Shown here piece after piece: positions 8,011 to 17,062 of a stretch of 64,000 bases of DNA (positions within the stretch are counted from its first letter, which is position 1; each line of letters begins with the position of its first letter). Origin of the DNA: Melghiribacillus thermohalophilus (GTDB taxonomy: Bacteria; Bacillota; Bacilli; Bacillales; Alkalibacillaceae); NCBI RefSeq assembly GCF_004342905.1, contig NZ_SMAN01000003.1, positions 62,001-126,000 of the forward strand, read 5' to 3'. The notes under the pieces were generated by a model. It was not told the origin of the DNA. It made no database searches and was given only the letters and a program-made list of their open reading frames with translations. Made by a program: the position numbers and the translations under genes.

Positions 8011-8844
8011 TTAATTACAGGTATCAATTTTGTTTTCTGGATTTGAAATCCAGTCACTGAAACTTCCAACATATAGCCTGACATGTTGAAAACCGGCTTC
8101 CCATAGCGAGATAACATTGGGTGCAGCTGTTACTCCGGACCCGCAGTAAACAATGATTTCATCATAACTGTTTAGTTGATAAAAATGTTCTTTCAGTTGT
8201 TCAGGCTCTTTCCAAAACCCCCGTTCATCAAATAGATCCATCCAGAAATAGTTCAAAGCTCCAGGGATGTGCCCGGCTTTTGCATCGATCGGTTCATGTA
8301 TTCCTGCATATCGTTCATAACTGCGGGAATCTACTATCGCGACGTTTTCATGGTTAAGTCGTTCTCTCACATCATCCTGATCAGCAACGAACTCTTTATG
8401 GACATTTGCTTTAAACGTTGTTTTGTTCCTGGGTGTCATGTCCTGATCAACTGGATATCCGGCCTCTTTCCAGGCCTTGATTCCACCGTTTAAAAGATAG
8501 ACGTTCTCGTGACCAAGAAACGTTAAAAGCCAGACAAACCGTGAAGCAAAAGCATGGTTATCATCATAGGCAATCACTGTTGTATCGCTGGAAATCCCAG
8601 CTTGCTGTAATGTTTCAACAAAATCTTCCATACGGGGAAGCGGGTGTCTACCTCCTGTTTCCTTTACCTCTGAACTTAAGTCCTTTTCCAGATCAAAATA
8701 AACAGCAGAAGGAATATGACCCTTTCGATACCGTTCAATACCCTTGTCCGGATCATGGAGGTCAAACCTGCAATCCGCAAAGACTACATCTTGCCCTGAT
8801 CGCCATTTTTCATAGCACCAGGATAGATCTTTTACCACCTTCAT
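8011..8844 (-). CDS. Two-domain sulfurtransferase (rhodanese/3-mercaptopyruvate type)
   Basis: A 277-residue tandem rhodanese. The inactive N-terminal domain has the RYRKGHIPSAVYFDL signature and the C-terminal domain has AGHIPGALNYFW and the active-site loop YCGSGVTA with catalytic Cys234. A Gly-Ser rather than Arg-rich loop points to 3-mercaptopyruvate or thiosulfate transfer, but the donor is uncertain. The ATG at 8844 has AGAGG 8 nt upstream; an in-frame GTG three codons earlier sits inside the ribosome-binding site. It follows bpsB by 66 bp on the same strand. Confidence 0.88.
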   Translation of the reverse strand: MKVVKDLSWCYEKWRSGQDVVFADCRFDLHDPDKGIERYRKGHIPSAVYFDLEKDLSSEVKETGGRHPLPRMEDFVETLQQAGISSDTTVIAYDDNHAFASRFVWLLTFLGHENVYLLNGGIKAWKEAGYPVDQDMTPRNKTTFKANVHKEFVADQDDVRERLNHENVAIVDSRSYERYAGIHEPIDAKAGHIPGALNYFWMDLFDERGFWKEPEQLKEHFYQLNSYDEIIVYCGSGVTAAPNVISLWEAGFQHVRLYVGSFSDWISNPENKIDTCN

Positions 8845-8910
8845 CCATTTCACCTCTCCCTTAAGTTTGCATAATATTATTACGGTTTTCTTTTTGTGCT
8901 AAAAAGGGAT

Positions 8911-9432
8911 CTACCTTCCATATTCAACTTTATCATATATCTTTAAAGCCTTTTCTTCTTCCGGTATTCTAACATACATCAGGATCGCGTGAATGACAGG
9001 AAATAAGACAGCTGTCAAAAAAGCATGAAAAACCAGGGAAAGTACAATGAACTCAAGTCCTACCACAAAATAATTCGGATGCTTAAAAAAACGGTATGGC
9101 CCCACTTTTTTCAGTCTGGCACCGGGCAAAACGACAATTTTTGTGTTCCAGTATCGCCCAAGTGAACGTAAACACCAGATTCTCACCCCCTGCAAAACCA
9201 GGAAAAAGATTAAATAGATAACGGGAATGGGAGCCGAATGCTGATGACGAACATAGCTTTCGAAAAACAGGCTGATCAGAAATAGCACATGGGCTGTGAC
9301 AATCCATTTATACAGCGGTTCATGAATGACGATGCCCCCTCTGTTTTTCATCCACATCTCATTTCGTTTCGCGATCATAACTTCTGTGAGACGCTGTATG
9401 ATGACAGCAATCCATAAGAGCATGTACATCAT
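8911..9432 (-). CDS. bpsB: Isoprenylcysteine methyltransferase-family protein, alkylpyrone methyltransferase BpsB-like
   Basis: A 173-residue membrane protein with four or five hydrophobic segments and the C-terminal ICMT-family motif GPYRFFKHPNYFVVGLEF, which binds S-adenosylmethionine. It overlaps the type III polyketide synthase gene by 4 nt (ATGA), the same pairing as B. subtilis bpsA-bpsB (ypbQ), where BpsB O-methylates triketide and tetraketide pyrones made by BpsA. The start at 9432 is chosen for that overlap; an adjacent ATG at 9429 is an alternative. Function rests on the pairing. Confidence 0.82.
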   Translation of the reverse strand: MMYMLLWIAVIIQRLTEVMIAKRNEMWMKNRGGIVIHEPLYKWIVTAHVLFLISLFFESYVRHQHSAPIPVIYLIFFLVLQGVRIWCLRSLGRYWNTKIVVLPGARLKKVGPYRFFKHPNYFVVGLEFIVLSLVFHAFLTAVLFPVIHAILMYVRIPEEEKALKIYDKVEYGR

Positions 9433-10520
9433 ACTGACTTCCACTCCAATAACAGCAACTCTGAACTAAATCCCGGACCCAGAGCAGTCAGGATGCTCTG
9501 CTTTCCCTTCATCTGTTGCTCTTCCATCACTTTTTTCAAAACGTAAAGGACGGTTGGGGATGACATATTCCCATGATGATGCAGGATTTCGCGGGAATAT
9601 TTCAGCTTATCTCCGGGTTCCGTCATGACCCGTTCATATGCCTCCAGCACCTTTATCCCCCCGGGATGGGCGATAAAATAGGAAAGATCCCCCTCTTTCA
9701 CTTCAGTTTTATTTAGAAATTCCTTAAAATGATGTTTCCAGAACGTTTCGACCAGCCGGGGAATGCTTTTGGCAAATATGACATAGAATCCTTTTTCTCT
9801 GATTTCCCACCCCATCACATCGAGGGCATTCTTTTTAAACTTACTGCTCGCTGCCATAATTTTTGGAACTTGCCTTCCTCCCTTCTGGATTAAGGGAGAT
9901 CGATCACCAGCGAGAAGGACACTGGCTGCCCCATCGCCAAACAGGACCGTACCGATAAAGTTGCTTTTTCGGTGATCGTCTTTTTGAAAGGCCAAACTGC
10001 AGAATTCCAGGCATACTACCAGAACAGATTTTTCAGGATTCGCCTGCAGCCATTCATATGCTCTGGATAAACTGCACGCCCCGGCAACACATCCCAGTCC
10101 CCAGATAGGCATCCTCACCGTGTCATTCCGGAAGTTCAATTCATTCATAAATCGGACGTCAATGGAAGGGGTCGCTATACCGGTACTCGATGCAAAGATG
10201 ACACAGTCTATTTTTTCAGGACGCACCTGTTGATTCAACAATATGTTATTGGTTAAACAATTGCGGATAGCCGATACCGCATGTGTGACAGCCTCATGCT
10301 CATATAGTTGGTTTCTCTCATGAAATGCATGATCTTCTTTAAACCATTCTAGAGGTACGACAAACTGCCGTTCTTTTATCTGTGAATTTTTAAAGGCTGG
10401 GAGTAGCCTTTCGATCTCCCTTTCTGATCGTGGGAAGATATCTTTGATCATTTCTTCTGCCTGTTCCTGCCGGATTCGGTACTCAGGGATGCTGACGCCT
10501 GCGGAAAGAATATATGCCAT
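9429..10520 (-). CDS. bpsA: Type III polyketide synthase (BpsA-like)
   Basis: A 363-residue chalcone/stilbene-synthase-family enzyme, the length of B. subtilis BpsA. The catalytic triad is visible: Cys144 in WGLGCVAGACS, His285 in YFIAHPGG and Asn318 in HHGNMSSPT. These enzymes condense fatty acyl-CoA with malonyl-CoA into alkylpyrones, which are membrane-associated lipids. The ATG at 10520 has AAAGGATGAG 6 nt upstream; a longer in-frame form from 10541 is less well supported. It is coupled to bpsB downstream. The acyl starter preference cannot be judged. Confidence 0.9.
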   Translation of the reverse strand: MAYILSAGVSIPEYRIRQEQAEEMIKDIFPRSEREIERLLPAFKNSQIKERQFVVPLEWFKEDHAFHERNQLYEHEAVTHAVSAIRNCLTNNILLNQQVRPEKIDCVIFASSTGIATPSIDVRFMNELNFRNDTVRMPIWGLGCVAGACSLSRAYEWLQANPEKSVLVVCLEFCSLAFQKDDHRKSNFIGTVLFGDGAASVLLAGDRSPLIQKGGRQVPKIMAASSKFKKNALDVMGWEIREKGFYVIFAKSIPRLVETFWKHHFKEFLNKTEVKEGDLSYFIAHPGGIKVLEAYERVMTEPGDKLKYSREILHHHGNMSSPTVLYVLKKVMEEQQMKGKQSILTALGPGFSSELLLLEWKSV

Positions 10521-10622
10521 GAAATTCTCATCCTTTTTCAAATCGTTGTGCCTTTATCAGGTATAGTATTCTGGATATATTTTCCCTCCCGGCAGAATCA
10601 ATTATTCATTTTTCCCTTTGTA

Positions 10623-11396
10623 TTAAAATCCATAAATCGTCATTCCGCCATCAACAAAAATCGTTTGTCCAGTTATGTAATCACTCGCTTCAGAAGCTAA
10701 AAACACAGCTGTTCCAGTTAATTCATTCAGTTTCCCTATTCGTTTTAAAGGGGTCTGGTGAATAATCTCATTCACATAGTCCTCATCTTTCAGCAATTTT
10801 TCTGTTAATGATGTCGTGAAATACCATGGACCAATGGCATTAATCCGAATTCCATCTTTCCCCCATTCCAGAGCTAATGTTTTTGTCATCTGGATCAAAG
10901 CTGCTTTTGTCATTCCATAAACAACCCCGGTTCTCAATGCCACATGTCCTGCAACTGAGGAGATATTGATAATTTTCCCATACCCTTTATCTTTCATTTG
11001 TTTGGCGGCATACTGGGTCAGAAAAAAAGCCGCCTTCATATTTGTATTGACGATAACTTCCCACTCATCTTCAGTTACCTCTTCTGCCCTGCTGCGAATA
11101 TTGATTCCAGCATTGTTCACCCATATATCAATGGATGCGCCAATTCTCTTTTCTTCTATTTTCTCGATGATCGCTTTATAATGCTGGACGTCTCCAGAAA
11201 TGGTATATATATTTCCGCCATACTGCTTTAACTCCTCTTTCACTCGGTTTAAATCGGATTCGCTTCTGGAAATTAATAAGACATCTGCCCCCGCCTCGGC
11301 AAAAGCGGTACTAATTGCTTTTCCAATCCCTTTTGTAGCACCGGTTACAGCTGCCAGTTTTCCCCGCAAATGAAAATGGGGCAAATATTGTTCCAT
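10623..11396 (-). CDS. Short-chain dehydrogenase/reductase
   Basis: A 257-residue classical SDR with the NAD(P)-binding TGATKGIG (about 18-25), NNAG (94-97), catalytic Ser147, Tyr160 and Lys164 (YGMTK), and the C-terminal TGQTIFVDGG. The closest named families are gluconate 5-dehydrogenase and glucose 1-dehydrogenase, but the substrate is not defined by sequence. The ATG at 11396 has AGAGGTG 8 nt upstream. It is 102 bp upstream of bpsA on the same strand, so shared transcription is possible but not shown. Confidence 0.85.
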   Translation of the reverse strand: MEQYLPHFHLRGKLAAVTGATKGIGKAISTAFAEAGADVLLISRSESDLNRVKEELKQYGGNIYTISGDVQHYKAIIEKIEEKRIGASIDIWVNNAGINIRSRAEEVTEDEWEVIVNTNMKAAFFLTQYAAKQMKDKGYGKIINISSVAGHVALRTGVVYGMTKAALIQMTKTLALEWGKDGIRINAIGPWYFTTSLTEKLLKDEDYVNEIIHQTPLKRIGKLNELTGTAVFLASEASDYITGQTIFVDGGMTIYGF

Positions 11397-11539
11397 GTCA
11401 ATCACACCTCTTTGTCAAATATTTTGATTTCTTGAAATATTTATTCTATTATAACATTTTTACAAATTATTTACTTTTACGGTCAATTCTTATAATATAC
11501 TCAATGTTACAAGTTTTGTAAGAAAAAGGGGGATTCATA

Positions 11540-12085
11540 ATGAAAAAAGCACTACTGGCTATCGGCTTATCTTCAGCTTTACTTTTTGCAGGGTGTGCTG
11601 ATGATGAAGGACAAGATGTTCAAGAAGATCAGACAAATGATAATAATGATGTGACGGAAGTTGACGAAAATGAATTGAAATCATCTCTTCTGGATACTCA
11701 GATGAACTTAATCTCTGAACTTCGTGTTCTTAATCAGACCATACTTGAATATGACGCTTTATTGAATGGTGAAGAAGAGCCAGAAGAAGAAGCACTTATA
11801 GCGGCTGCCGAAGAAGCTAAAACCGCAGCTGAAGAAGCTCTTTCCAAACTGGAGTCTTTTGAAGTTTCCGGCACTTACACAGAGGAAGTGCAGAGCTCTC
11901 TGGAAGACTCTTTAGAAGATTTAAAAACCTATTTTCAGGAACGCATAAACGCACTTGACGAAAGCCAGACTGAGCCTGACTTTACGGCAGCTCAAGAAGC
12001 ATTTGACAGCTTTCAGGAAAAATTCGGCTCCATTTTTGAGGAAGCAGGTCTTTTAGTACCTGATATGGCAAAAGAGCTTAGCTGA
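11540..12085 (+). CDS. Acidic lipoprotein of unknown function
   Basis: A 181-residue protein with a lipoprotein signal: KK, a hydrophobic core and the lipobox LFAGC, giving a mature N-terminus at Cys19. The mature part is strongly acidic (Glu/Asp-rich, pI clearly low) and largely helical by composition, with Ala/Glu heptad-like stretches at about 80-110. It should be anchored on the outer face of the membrane. No family is recognised. The ribosome-binding site is AAAGGGGG. It is monocistronic with its own terminator. Confidence 0.75.
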   Translation: MKKALLAIGLSSALLFAGCADDEGQDVQEDQTNDNNDVTEVDENELKSSLLDTQMNLISELRVLNQTILEYDALLNGEEEPEEEALIAAAEEAKTAAEEALSKLESFEVSGTYTEEVQSSLEDSLEDLKTYFQERINALDESQTEPDFTAAQEAFDSFQEKFGSIFEEAGLLVPDMAKELS

Positions 12086-12101
12086 GCCAGCTTTTAACCG
12101 C

Positions 12102-12134
12102 AACGGCCAACTCATACTTGAGTTGGCCGTTTTT
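12102..12134 (+). terminator. Terminator of the lipoprotein gene
   Basis: A 13-bp perfect stem (AACGGCCAACTCA with its complement) around a 4-nt loop, ending in five Ts, 16 bp after the stop codon. Confidence 0.85.
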
Positions 12135-12257
12135 AATGATTGCACAAATGAAAATATTTATGATTTCCCCTATTTCCCTCCGACATATTGAACAATTTGT
12201 GAATATTTAGCAATAAACATACCACAGATCACTCGAAAAATGTAAGATAAAAGTAGA

Positions 12258-12286
12258 ACATGTATCTGGTACAACATGGTACATGT
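12258..12286. repeat. Inverted repeat in the leader of the ba3 oxidase operon
   Basis: ACATGTA (12258-12264) and TACATGT (12280-12286) are separated by 15 bp and sit just upstream of the ribosome-binding site of the first oxidase gene. Could be an operator or an RNA hairpin. Confidence 0.4.
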
Positions 12287-12309
12287 ACTTTAACTGAAAG
12301 GAGTGGGGG

Positions 12310-12453
12310 ATGTATATGGCAAAGCAAACGGGCAAAACGTCCAACTCTGCTCATGAGCCGAACCTAAAGGGGACTATGGTTGCAGTGATGTTTGTTGCTG
12401 CGTTTCTTATCATTTCATGGTTTGGCGTTTGGGGAATTTTCATCGCTAGATAA
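12310..12453 (+). CDS. Cytochrome c oxidase subunit 2A (ba3-type)
   Basis: A 47-residue protein, with 19 hydrophilic residues followed by one transmembrane helix (about 21-45, GTMVAVMFVAAFLIISWFGV). Position and form match subunit IIa of ba3-type oxidases, which supplies the helix missing from the short subunit II. The ATG at 12310 has GGAG 6 nt upstream; a second in-frame ATG follows two codons later. It begins a three-gene operon with subunits II and I, with 28 bp to the next gene. Confidence 0.82.
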   Translation: MYMAKQTGKTSNSAHEPNLKGTMVAVMFVAAFLIISWFGVWGIFIAR

Positions 12454-12481
12454 AAAAATGCTTGGTTAGGAGGATAAGTTT

Positions 12482-12988
12482 ATGCATCTTCATCGGTATG
12501 AGAAGATCTGGATTATTTTTGGTACAGGTGCCCTACTTGCTTTCTTGATTATCTTAGGAATCGGGGCCTTTTACCAGGGCAGTCAGCCTCCGAGTTGCAT
12601 GGTGACCATCGATCCGCAAAATGTTCAGGCCCACGAAGCGTTCAAAGAGGAAAATCTGGGATTGAATCAGGTTGGGGAAAACGAATATGTGGTCAATATC
12701 CTTGCATCTGCGTTTAACTATGATCTGGGGAAAGATGAAAACGGTGCACCAGTGAAAACGATTCGGATCCCAGCTGGTGCCAAAGTCACTTTCCAGGCCA
12801 CAACCAGTGATGTCATTCATGGTTTTGAACTGGCAGGTACCAATGTAAACATGATGCTTGAACCTGGATATATCAGTGAATATGAAACCACGATGGATAA
12901 TCCTGGGACATATACCCTGATATGTAATGAGTATTGTGGAACAGGTCACCACTTAATGTATGCGACTGTGGAGGTGTATGAAGAATGA
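12482..12988 (+). CDS. Cytochrome c oxidase subunit II, ba3-type
   Basis: A 168-residue subunit with one N-terminal membrane helix (about 9-31) and an extracytoplasmic cupredoxin domain. All CuA ligands are present: His113, Cys148, Glu150, Cys152, His156 and Met159 (CNEYCGTGHHLM). It accepts electrons from cytochrome c and passes them to subunit I. The single helix is typical of ba3 (type B) oxidases. Its stop codon overlaps the subunit I start (ATGATG), so translation is coupled. Confidence 0.93.
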   Translation: MHLHRYEKIWIIFGTGALLAFLIILGIGAFYQGSQPPSCMVTIDPQNVQAHEAFKEENLGLNQVGENEYVVNILASAFNYDLGKDENGAPVKTIRIPAGAKVTFQATTSDVIHGFELAGTNVNMMLEPGYISEYETTMDNPGTYTLICNEYCGTGHHLMYATVEVYEE

Positions 12989-14685
12989 TGAACCATTCAA
13001 CAGCGTCAAAACCGGCTGATCAGGGGCTTTTAGCCCGAAAAGCAGGACTTCCCGCAAAAGACGCAAAGCTGTCTATGGCTCATATGTACGTAGCCTTTAT
13101 TTCCCTCTTAATCGGAGGACTAATGGGGTTACTGCAGGTACTGGTGAGAACAGGTAAAATGACCCTTCCTTTTGGAATTGATTATTATCAGGTGCTCACG
13201 GTACACGGAGTGATTCTTGCCCTAGTTTTAACCACTTTTTTCATCATCGGTTTTCAGTATGCATTGATGAGCAAAACCGTTGGCATGTCTGACGGTGAAC
13301 GAAAATGGGCATGGATTAGTTTTTATGTGATGCTGATCGGAACCGTTGTAACAGCTGTGATGATTTTATTAGGAAAAGCAAACGTATTATATACATTTTA
13401 TGCTCCCCTTCAGGCACATCCGCTGTTTTATATTGGATTAGCACTTGTTGTTGTTGGGAGCTGGATTGCAGTATTTGTGAACCTGCACCAATTTTTTAAA
13501 TGGAAAAAACAGCATCGGGGCGAAGTGTCTCCACTGTTAGCCTTTATGGTAGCTATCAATATGATTATCTGGTTTATTTCTACTCTTGGCGTGGCTGCAA
13601 CCGTCGTCATCCAGCTGATCCCGTGGTCTCTGGGACTGGTGGATGAAATCAATGTGCTCGTCAGCCGCACCTTGTTCTGGTATTTCGGCCACCCGCTCGT
13701 TTATTTCTGGCTTTTGCCAGCATATATGGCCTGGTATGCCATTATACCAAAAATTATTGGTGGAAAAATTTTCAGTGATTCACTGGCACGCCTGGCCTTT
13801 ATTATGTTCCTGTTGTTTTCAATACCAGTAGGTTTTCACCATCAGCTGCTGGAACCGGGTATTGATCCATTCTGGAAATATATTCAGGTTGTGTTAACAT
13901 TCGCTGTCGCAATTCCGTCATTGCTTACAGCCTTCTCCATGTTTGCAACTTTTGAATCTGCAGGACGGGCAAAAGGATATACCGGTTTATTTGGATTTAT
14001 GAGGGGACTTCCCTGGAAAGACGTTCGCTTTTTTGCACCGTTTGTTGGAATGCTTGCTTTTGTACCAGCTGGTGCCGGCGGGTTAATCAATGCGTCTCAC
14101 CAGTTAAATCAGGTGGTGCATAATACGATTTGGGTGACCGGGCACTTTCATTTAACCCTGGCAACAACTGTTATTCTAACGTTCTTTGGTATTTCATACT
14201 GGCTTATTCCTGTATTGACTGGACGAAAGTTAAATGCGCATATCAACCGTCTTGGCATTATTCAAACCATCGTATGGTCAATCGGCATGTTTATCATGTC
14301 CGGAGCGATGCATATCGCGGGACTTCTCGGTGCTCCCAGACGTTCCTCCTATTCTGAATACGGCGGCAGTGAACAGGCAATGGAATGGATTGGATATCAG
14401 TATGCCCAGGCGATCGGAGGTAGCATCCTGTTCATCGGCATCCTTCTGATGGTCTATATTTTCGTATACATGACATTCTTTGCACCAAAAGGTCAGGAAG
14501 AATTTCCAATGGCGGAAACAGCAGAAGATGCGCTGCCGACGCCTATGGTATTTGAAAACTGGAAGTTGTGGATTGGCCTTGCGGTTGCTCTAATTCTTTT
14601 CGCCTACACCATTCCATTTATCGATATTATTCAGAATTCACCTCCGGGATCACCGCCATTCAAATGGCCAATTGGCTACAATTAA
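12985..14685 (+). CDS. Cytochrome c oxidase subunit I, ba3-type
   Basis: A 566-residue haem-copper oxidase subunit with about 13 membrane helices. Ligands are visible: His74 and His389 for low-spin haem, His387 for the high-spin haem (TGHFHL), and His236 (cross-linked to Tyr240 in GHPLVYFWLLPAY), His285 and His286 for CuB. It lacks the D-channel pattern of A-type enzymes, as expected for ba3 type. It reduces oxygen to water and pumps protons. A second start (12988) is equally possible. The operon ends at a strong terminator. Confidence 0.94.
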   Translation: MMNHSTASKPADQGLLARKAGLPAKDAKLSMAHMYVAFISLLIGGLMGLLQVLVRTGKMTLPFGIDYYQVLTVHGVILALVLTTFFIIGFQYALMSKTVGMSDGERKWAWISFYVMLIGTVVTAVMILLGKANVLYTFYAPLQAHPLFYIGLALVVVGSWIAVFVNLHQFFKWKKQHRGEVSPLLAFMVAINMIIWFISTLGVAATVVIQLIPWSLGLVDEINVLVSRTLFWYFGHPLVYFWLLPAYMAWYAIIPKIIGGKIFSDSLARLAFIMFLLFSIPVGFHHQLLEPGIDPFWKYIQVVLTFAVAIPSLLTAFSMFATFESAGRAKGYTGLFGFMRGLPWKDVRFFAPFVGMLAFVPAGAGGLINASHQLNQVVHNTIWVTGHFHLTLATTVILTFFGISYWLIPVLTGRKLNAHINRLGIIQTIVWSIGMFIMSGAMHIAGLLGAPRRSSYSEYGGSEQAMEWIGYQYAQAIGGSILFIGILLMVYIFVYMTFFAPKGQEEFPMAETAEDALPTPMVFENWKLWIGLAVALILFAYTIPFIDIIQNSPPGSPPFKWPIGYN

Positions 14686-14693
14686 AATATCAT

Positions 14694-14735
14694 AAAACCA
14701 TAAGGCTTTCTCAACTGAGAAAGCCTTATGGTTTT
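14694..14735. terminator. Bidirectional terminator between oxidase operon and ypwA
   Basis: A perfect 20-bp stem (14694-14713 with 14716-14735), AAAACC at one end and GGTTTTT at the other, so it serves both convergent genes. It touches the ypwA stop codon. Confidence 0.9.
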
Positions 14736-16237
14736 TACCATTGATAAATATCCTGATATTTTTTCTCGAGGTAACGGACGAGGTAATCCGGATTTAACGT
14801 CTCGCCTGTCACGTCTTTCAAAATATCAAGGGGCTCCTTCATCTTCCCGTATTGATGAATTTGTACTGTCAGCCATTCTTTTATCTTTTTTAATTCCCCA
14901 TTTTCAATGGCCTGATTGACATCAAAAGACTGATTCATAGCATGAAGGAGCTGGGCCCCGTACATATATCCTAATGCATAGGATGGAAAATATCCGAAAC
15001 TTCCACCTGACCAGTGCACATCCTGAAGTACCCCTTCTCTGTCATTCCGAGGTCGTATCCCTAAATAGTCTTCCATTTTATCATTCCATAGTTCCGGTAA
15101 ATCTTTGACATCTATATCCTGACTGATTAGTGCTTTTTCCAGTTCATAACGGATCATAATATGGAGCGGATATGTCATTTCATCAGCCTCTATCCGGATA
15201 TAGGAAGGCCTGACTTCATTAATGGATTGATAAAACATATCCAGCGGAATAGAATGAAATTCCTCCGGAGCATACCGCTTAAACGTGTTATAATACCGTT
15301 TCCAGAAGGCCTTGCTTCTGGCTACATAATTTTCCCAGAAGAGGGACTGGGATTCATGAATCCCCATGGATGTTCCCGAGCTGAGGGGTGTTCCTTCCAG
15401 TTCATCACTGATGTTTTGCTCATATAATGCATGCCCTCCCTCATGGATTGTTCCAAACACAGCCATGCGGAAATCGTTTTCGTCGTATCTTGTCGTAATG
15501 CGGACGTCTTGTTGGTTGAGAGTAATTTCAAAAGGATGAACCGTATCGTCCAGTCTTCCTGCTTCAAAGTCATATCCCATCTGTTCCAGTATTTCCAGCG
15601 TAAATCTTTTCTGATCCTCCTTCGGGAATTTCTGAAGTATAACAGATGGATCGGGTTTGTTTTTTGATCTTTTTACTTTTTCTAAAAGGTTGACAAGGGA
15701 TGTCCGCAGTTTTGGGAAAACTTCATCCAGCTGCTTAACCGTTATTCCAGGTTCATAAATATCCAGCAGGGTATCATAAATATGCTGATCATAACCCCAG
15801 TAATTTGCAAATTTAATATTAAAATCAACCAACTTTTCAAGATAAGGCTTAAACATTTCAAAATCCGACTTTTCCCTGGCCTCTTCCCATACTGACTCAG
15901 CCTGAGATTGAAGGGTTACGTATTCTTTATTTTCATCTTCTGGAATCTTAATACTTCTCTCGTATTTTTTTTCGCATTCTAGCACCGCTTTATGTATGAT
16001 TGGATCTTTCGTCTCATCCTTTAACTGATCAATAAACTCCTTCATACGATCAGAGGTTGTCATTCGGTGTACTTTGCTGGAAAGGATTCCAATGGTTTCT
16101 GACCTTGTTTTCACACCCTTTTTCGGTGCTTTTGTCCGCAAATCCCAGAAAATAAGGCTTAATGCTTCATGATAAGCCTTGATTTCTCTCAGGTAGGTTA
16201 AAAATGCTTTTTCCGTTTTGGTATACGTTTTTGACAA
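14735..16237 (-). CDS. ypwA: M32 family metallocarboxypeptidase
   Basis: A 500-residue carboxypeptidase Taq-family enzyme that removes C-terminal residues from peptides in the cytoplasm. The zinc motif HEGGH is at 265-269 and the third-ligand motif HESQS at 294-298; GYMYGAQLL near the C-terminus is also conserved. The length matches B. subtilis YpwA. The start is TTG at 16237, with GGGAG 8 nt upstream; an in-frame GTG three codons earlier overlaps the ribosome-binding site. Confidence 0.92.
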   Translation of the reverse strand: MSKTYTKTEKAFLTYLREIKAYHEALSLIFWDLRTKAPKKGVKTRSETIGILSSKVHRMTTSDRMKEFIDQLKDETKDPIIHKAVLECEKKYERSIKIPEDENKEYVTLQSQAESVWEEAREKSDFEMFKPYLEKLVDFNIKFANYWGYDQHIYDTLLDIYEPGITVKQLDEVFPKLRTSLVNLLEKVKRSKNKPDPSVILQKFPKEDQKRFTLEILEQMGYDFEAGRLDDTVHPFEITLNQQDVRITTRYDENDFRMAVFGTIHEGGHALYEQNISDELEGTPLSSGTSMGIHESQSLFWENYVARSKAFWKRYYNTFKRYAPEEFHSIPLDMFYQSINEVRPSYIRIEADEMTYPLHIMIRYELEKALISQDIDVKDLPELWNDKMEDYLGIRPRNDREGVLQDVHWSGGSFGYFPSYALGYMYGAQLLHAMNQSFDVNQAIENGELKKIKEWLTVQIHQYGKMKEPLDILKDVTGETLNPDYLVRYLEKKYQDIYQW

Positions 16238-16369
16238 AAGACTCACTCCCTATTTCTGATGGATTCTTTTTAAACCTTTCTGAAACAGACCTTCTTATTC
16301 AAATTTATTCTTCAGGAACACGTTTTACCCTTCTACATTATTTAAAAATGGAGGAGTTGTGTCCAGTGG

Positions 16370-16843
16370 CTATAGATCTTTTAAAAACAAAGACAAAATC
16401 CCTCCGCCAATCATCATCGAAACAGCAAAAATGATAGGACTGTTAACAACATTTAATAAGGACAGCCCTGCCCCAAAGGCCAGAGCTCCTCCCAATCCTA
16501 TTCGGACTATCGCCTTCTTTTGTCTCAATGAAAGACCAATGAATGCCCCGCCGATGGCTCCGCTGATGATTCCCATAAAGAAGTAATGTAAAGGCGGCTC
16601 CCAAACATCTAAAACCAATAAGAAAGAAACATAAAAGCCGACAAAAAAACCGACTGCTCCGTATAACCCTGACAATAATGCCGATGAAACCGTACCAATT
16701 CTGGCATAACCTACAGCTGCTCCTCCCAAAAATCCCATCATTCCAAGTCCATAAATCAATAAGTCACCACTGTATGCAGCAACGATCCCTCCAATTCCAA
16801 ATCCCGCTGAAGGCAACCACATCAACTGTGTTTTTCTATTCAC
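16370..16843 (-). CDS. Gly-rich integral membrane protein, unknown function
   Basis: A 157-residue protein with four or five predicted helices and unusually many Gly and Ala residues (for example GFGIGGIVAAYSG and GGALAFGAG). It begins with GTG at 16843, preceded by GGAGG. No family is recognised. It lies between ypwA and the divergent Mn catalase gene, with 132 bp before ypwA, and no terminator is obvious. Confidence 0.65.
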   Translation of the reverse strand: MNRKTQLMWLPSAGFGIGGIVAAYSGDLLIYGLGMMGFLGGAAVGYARIGTVSSALLSGLYGAVGFFVGFYVSFLLVLDVWEPPLHYFFMGIISGAIGGAFIGLSLRQKKAIVRIGLGGALAFGAGLSLLNVVNSPIIFAVSMMIGGGILSLFLKDL

Positions 16844-17062
16844 ACAATCCCTCCTTTCTTCAATCTTCCTCCGTTATCATCCTTCTTTCCCTGTTCCTGC
16901 TATTATCATTATAGCCTTTTACGATTCGAATTTATATATCATTGTCAATCCAATGATCGTACCTGTCCTTATACATTGCACCAATAGATCGTCACACAAC
17001 TATTTTTCTAACATAAAATGTTCATGACACTGACCTAGCAATAAGTAAAAGGAAGTGATTAC

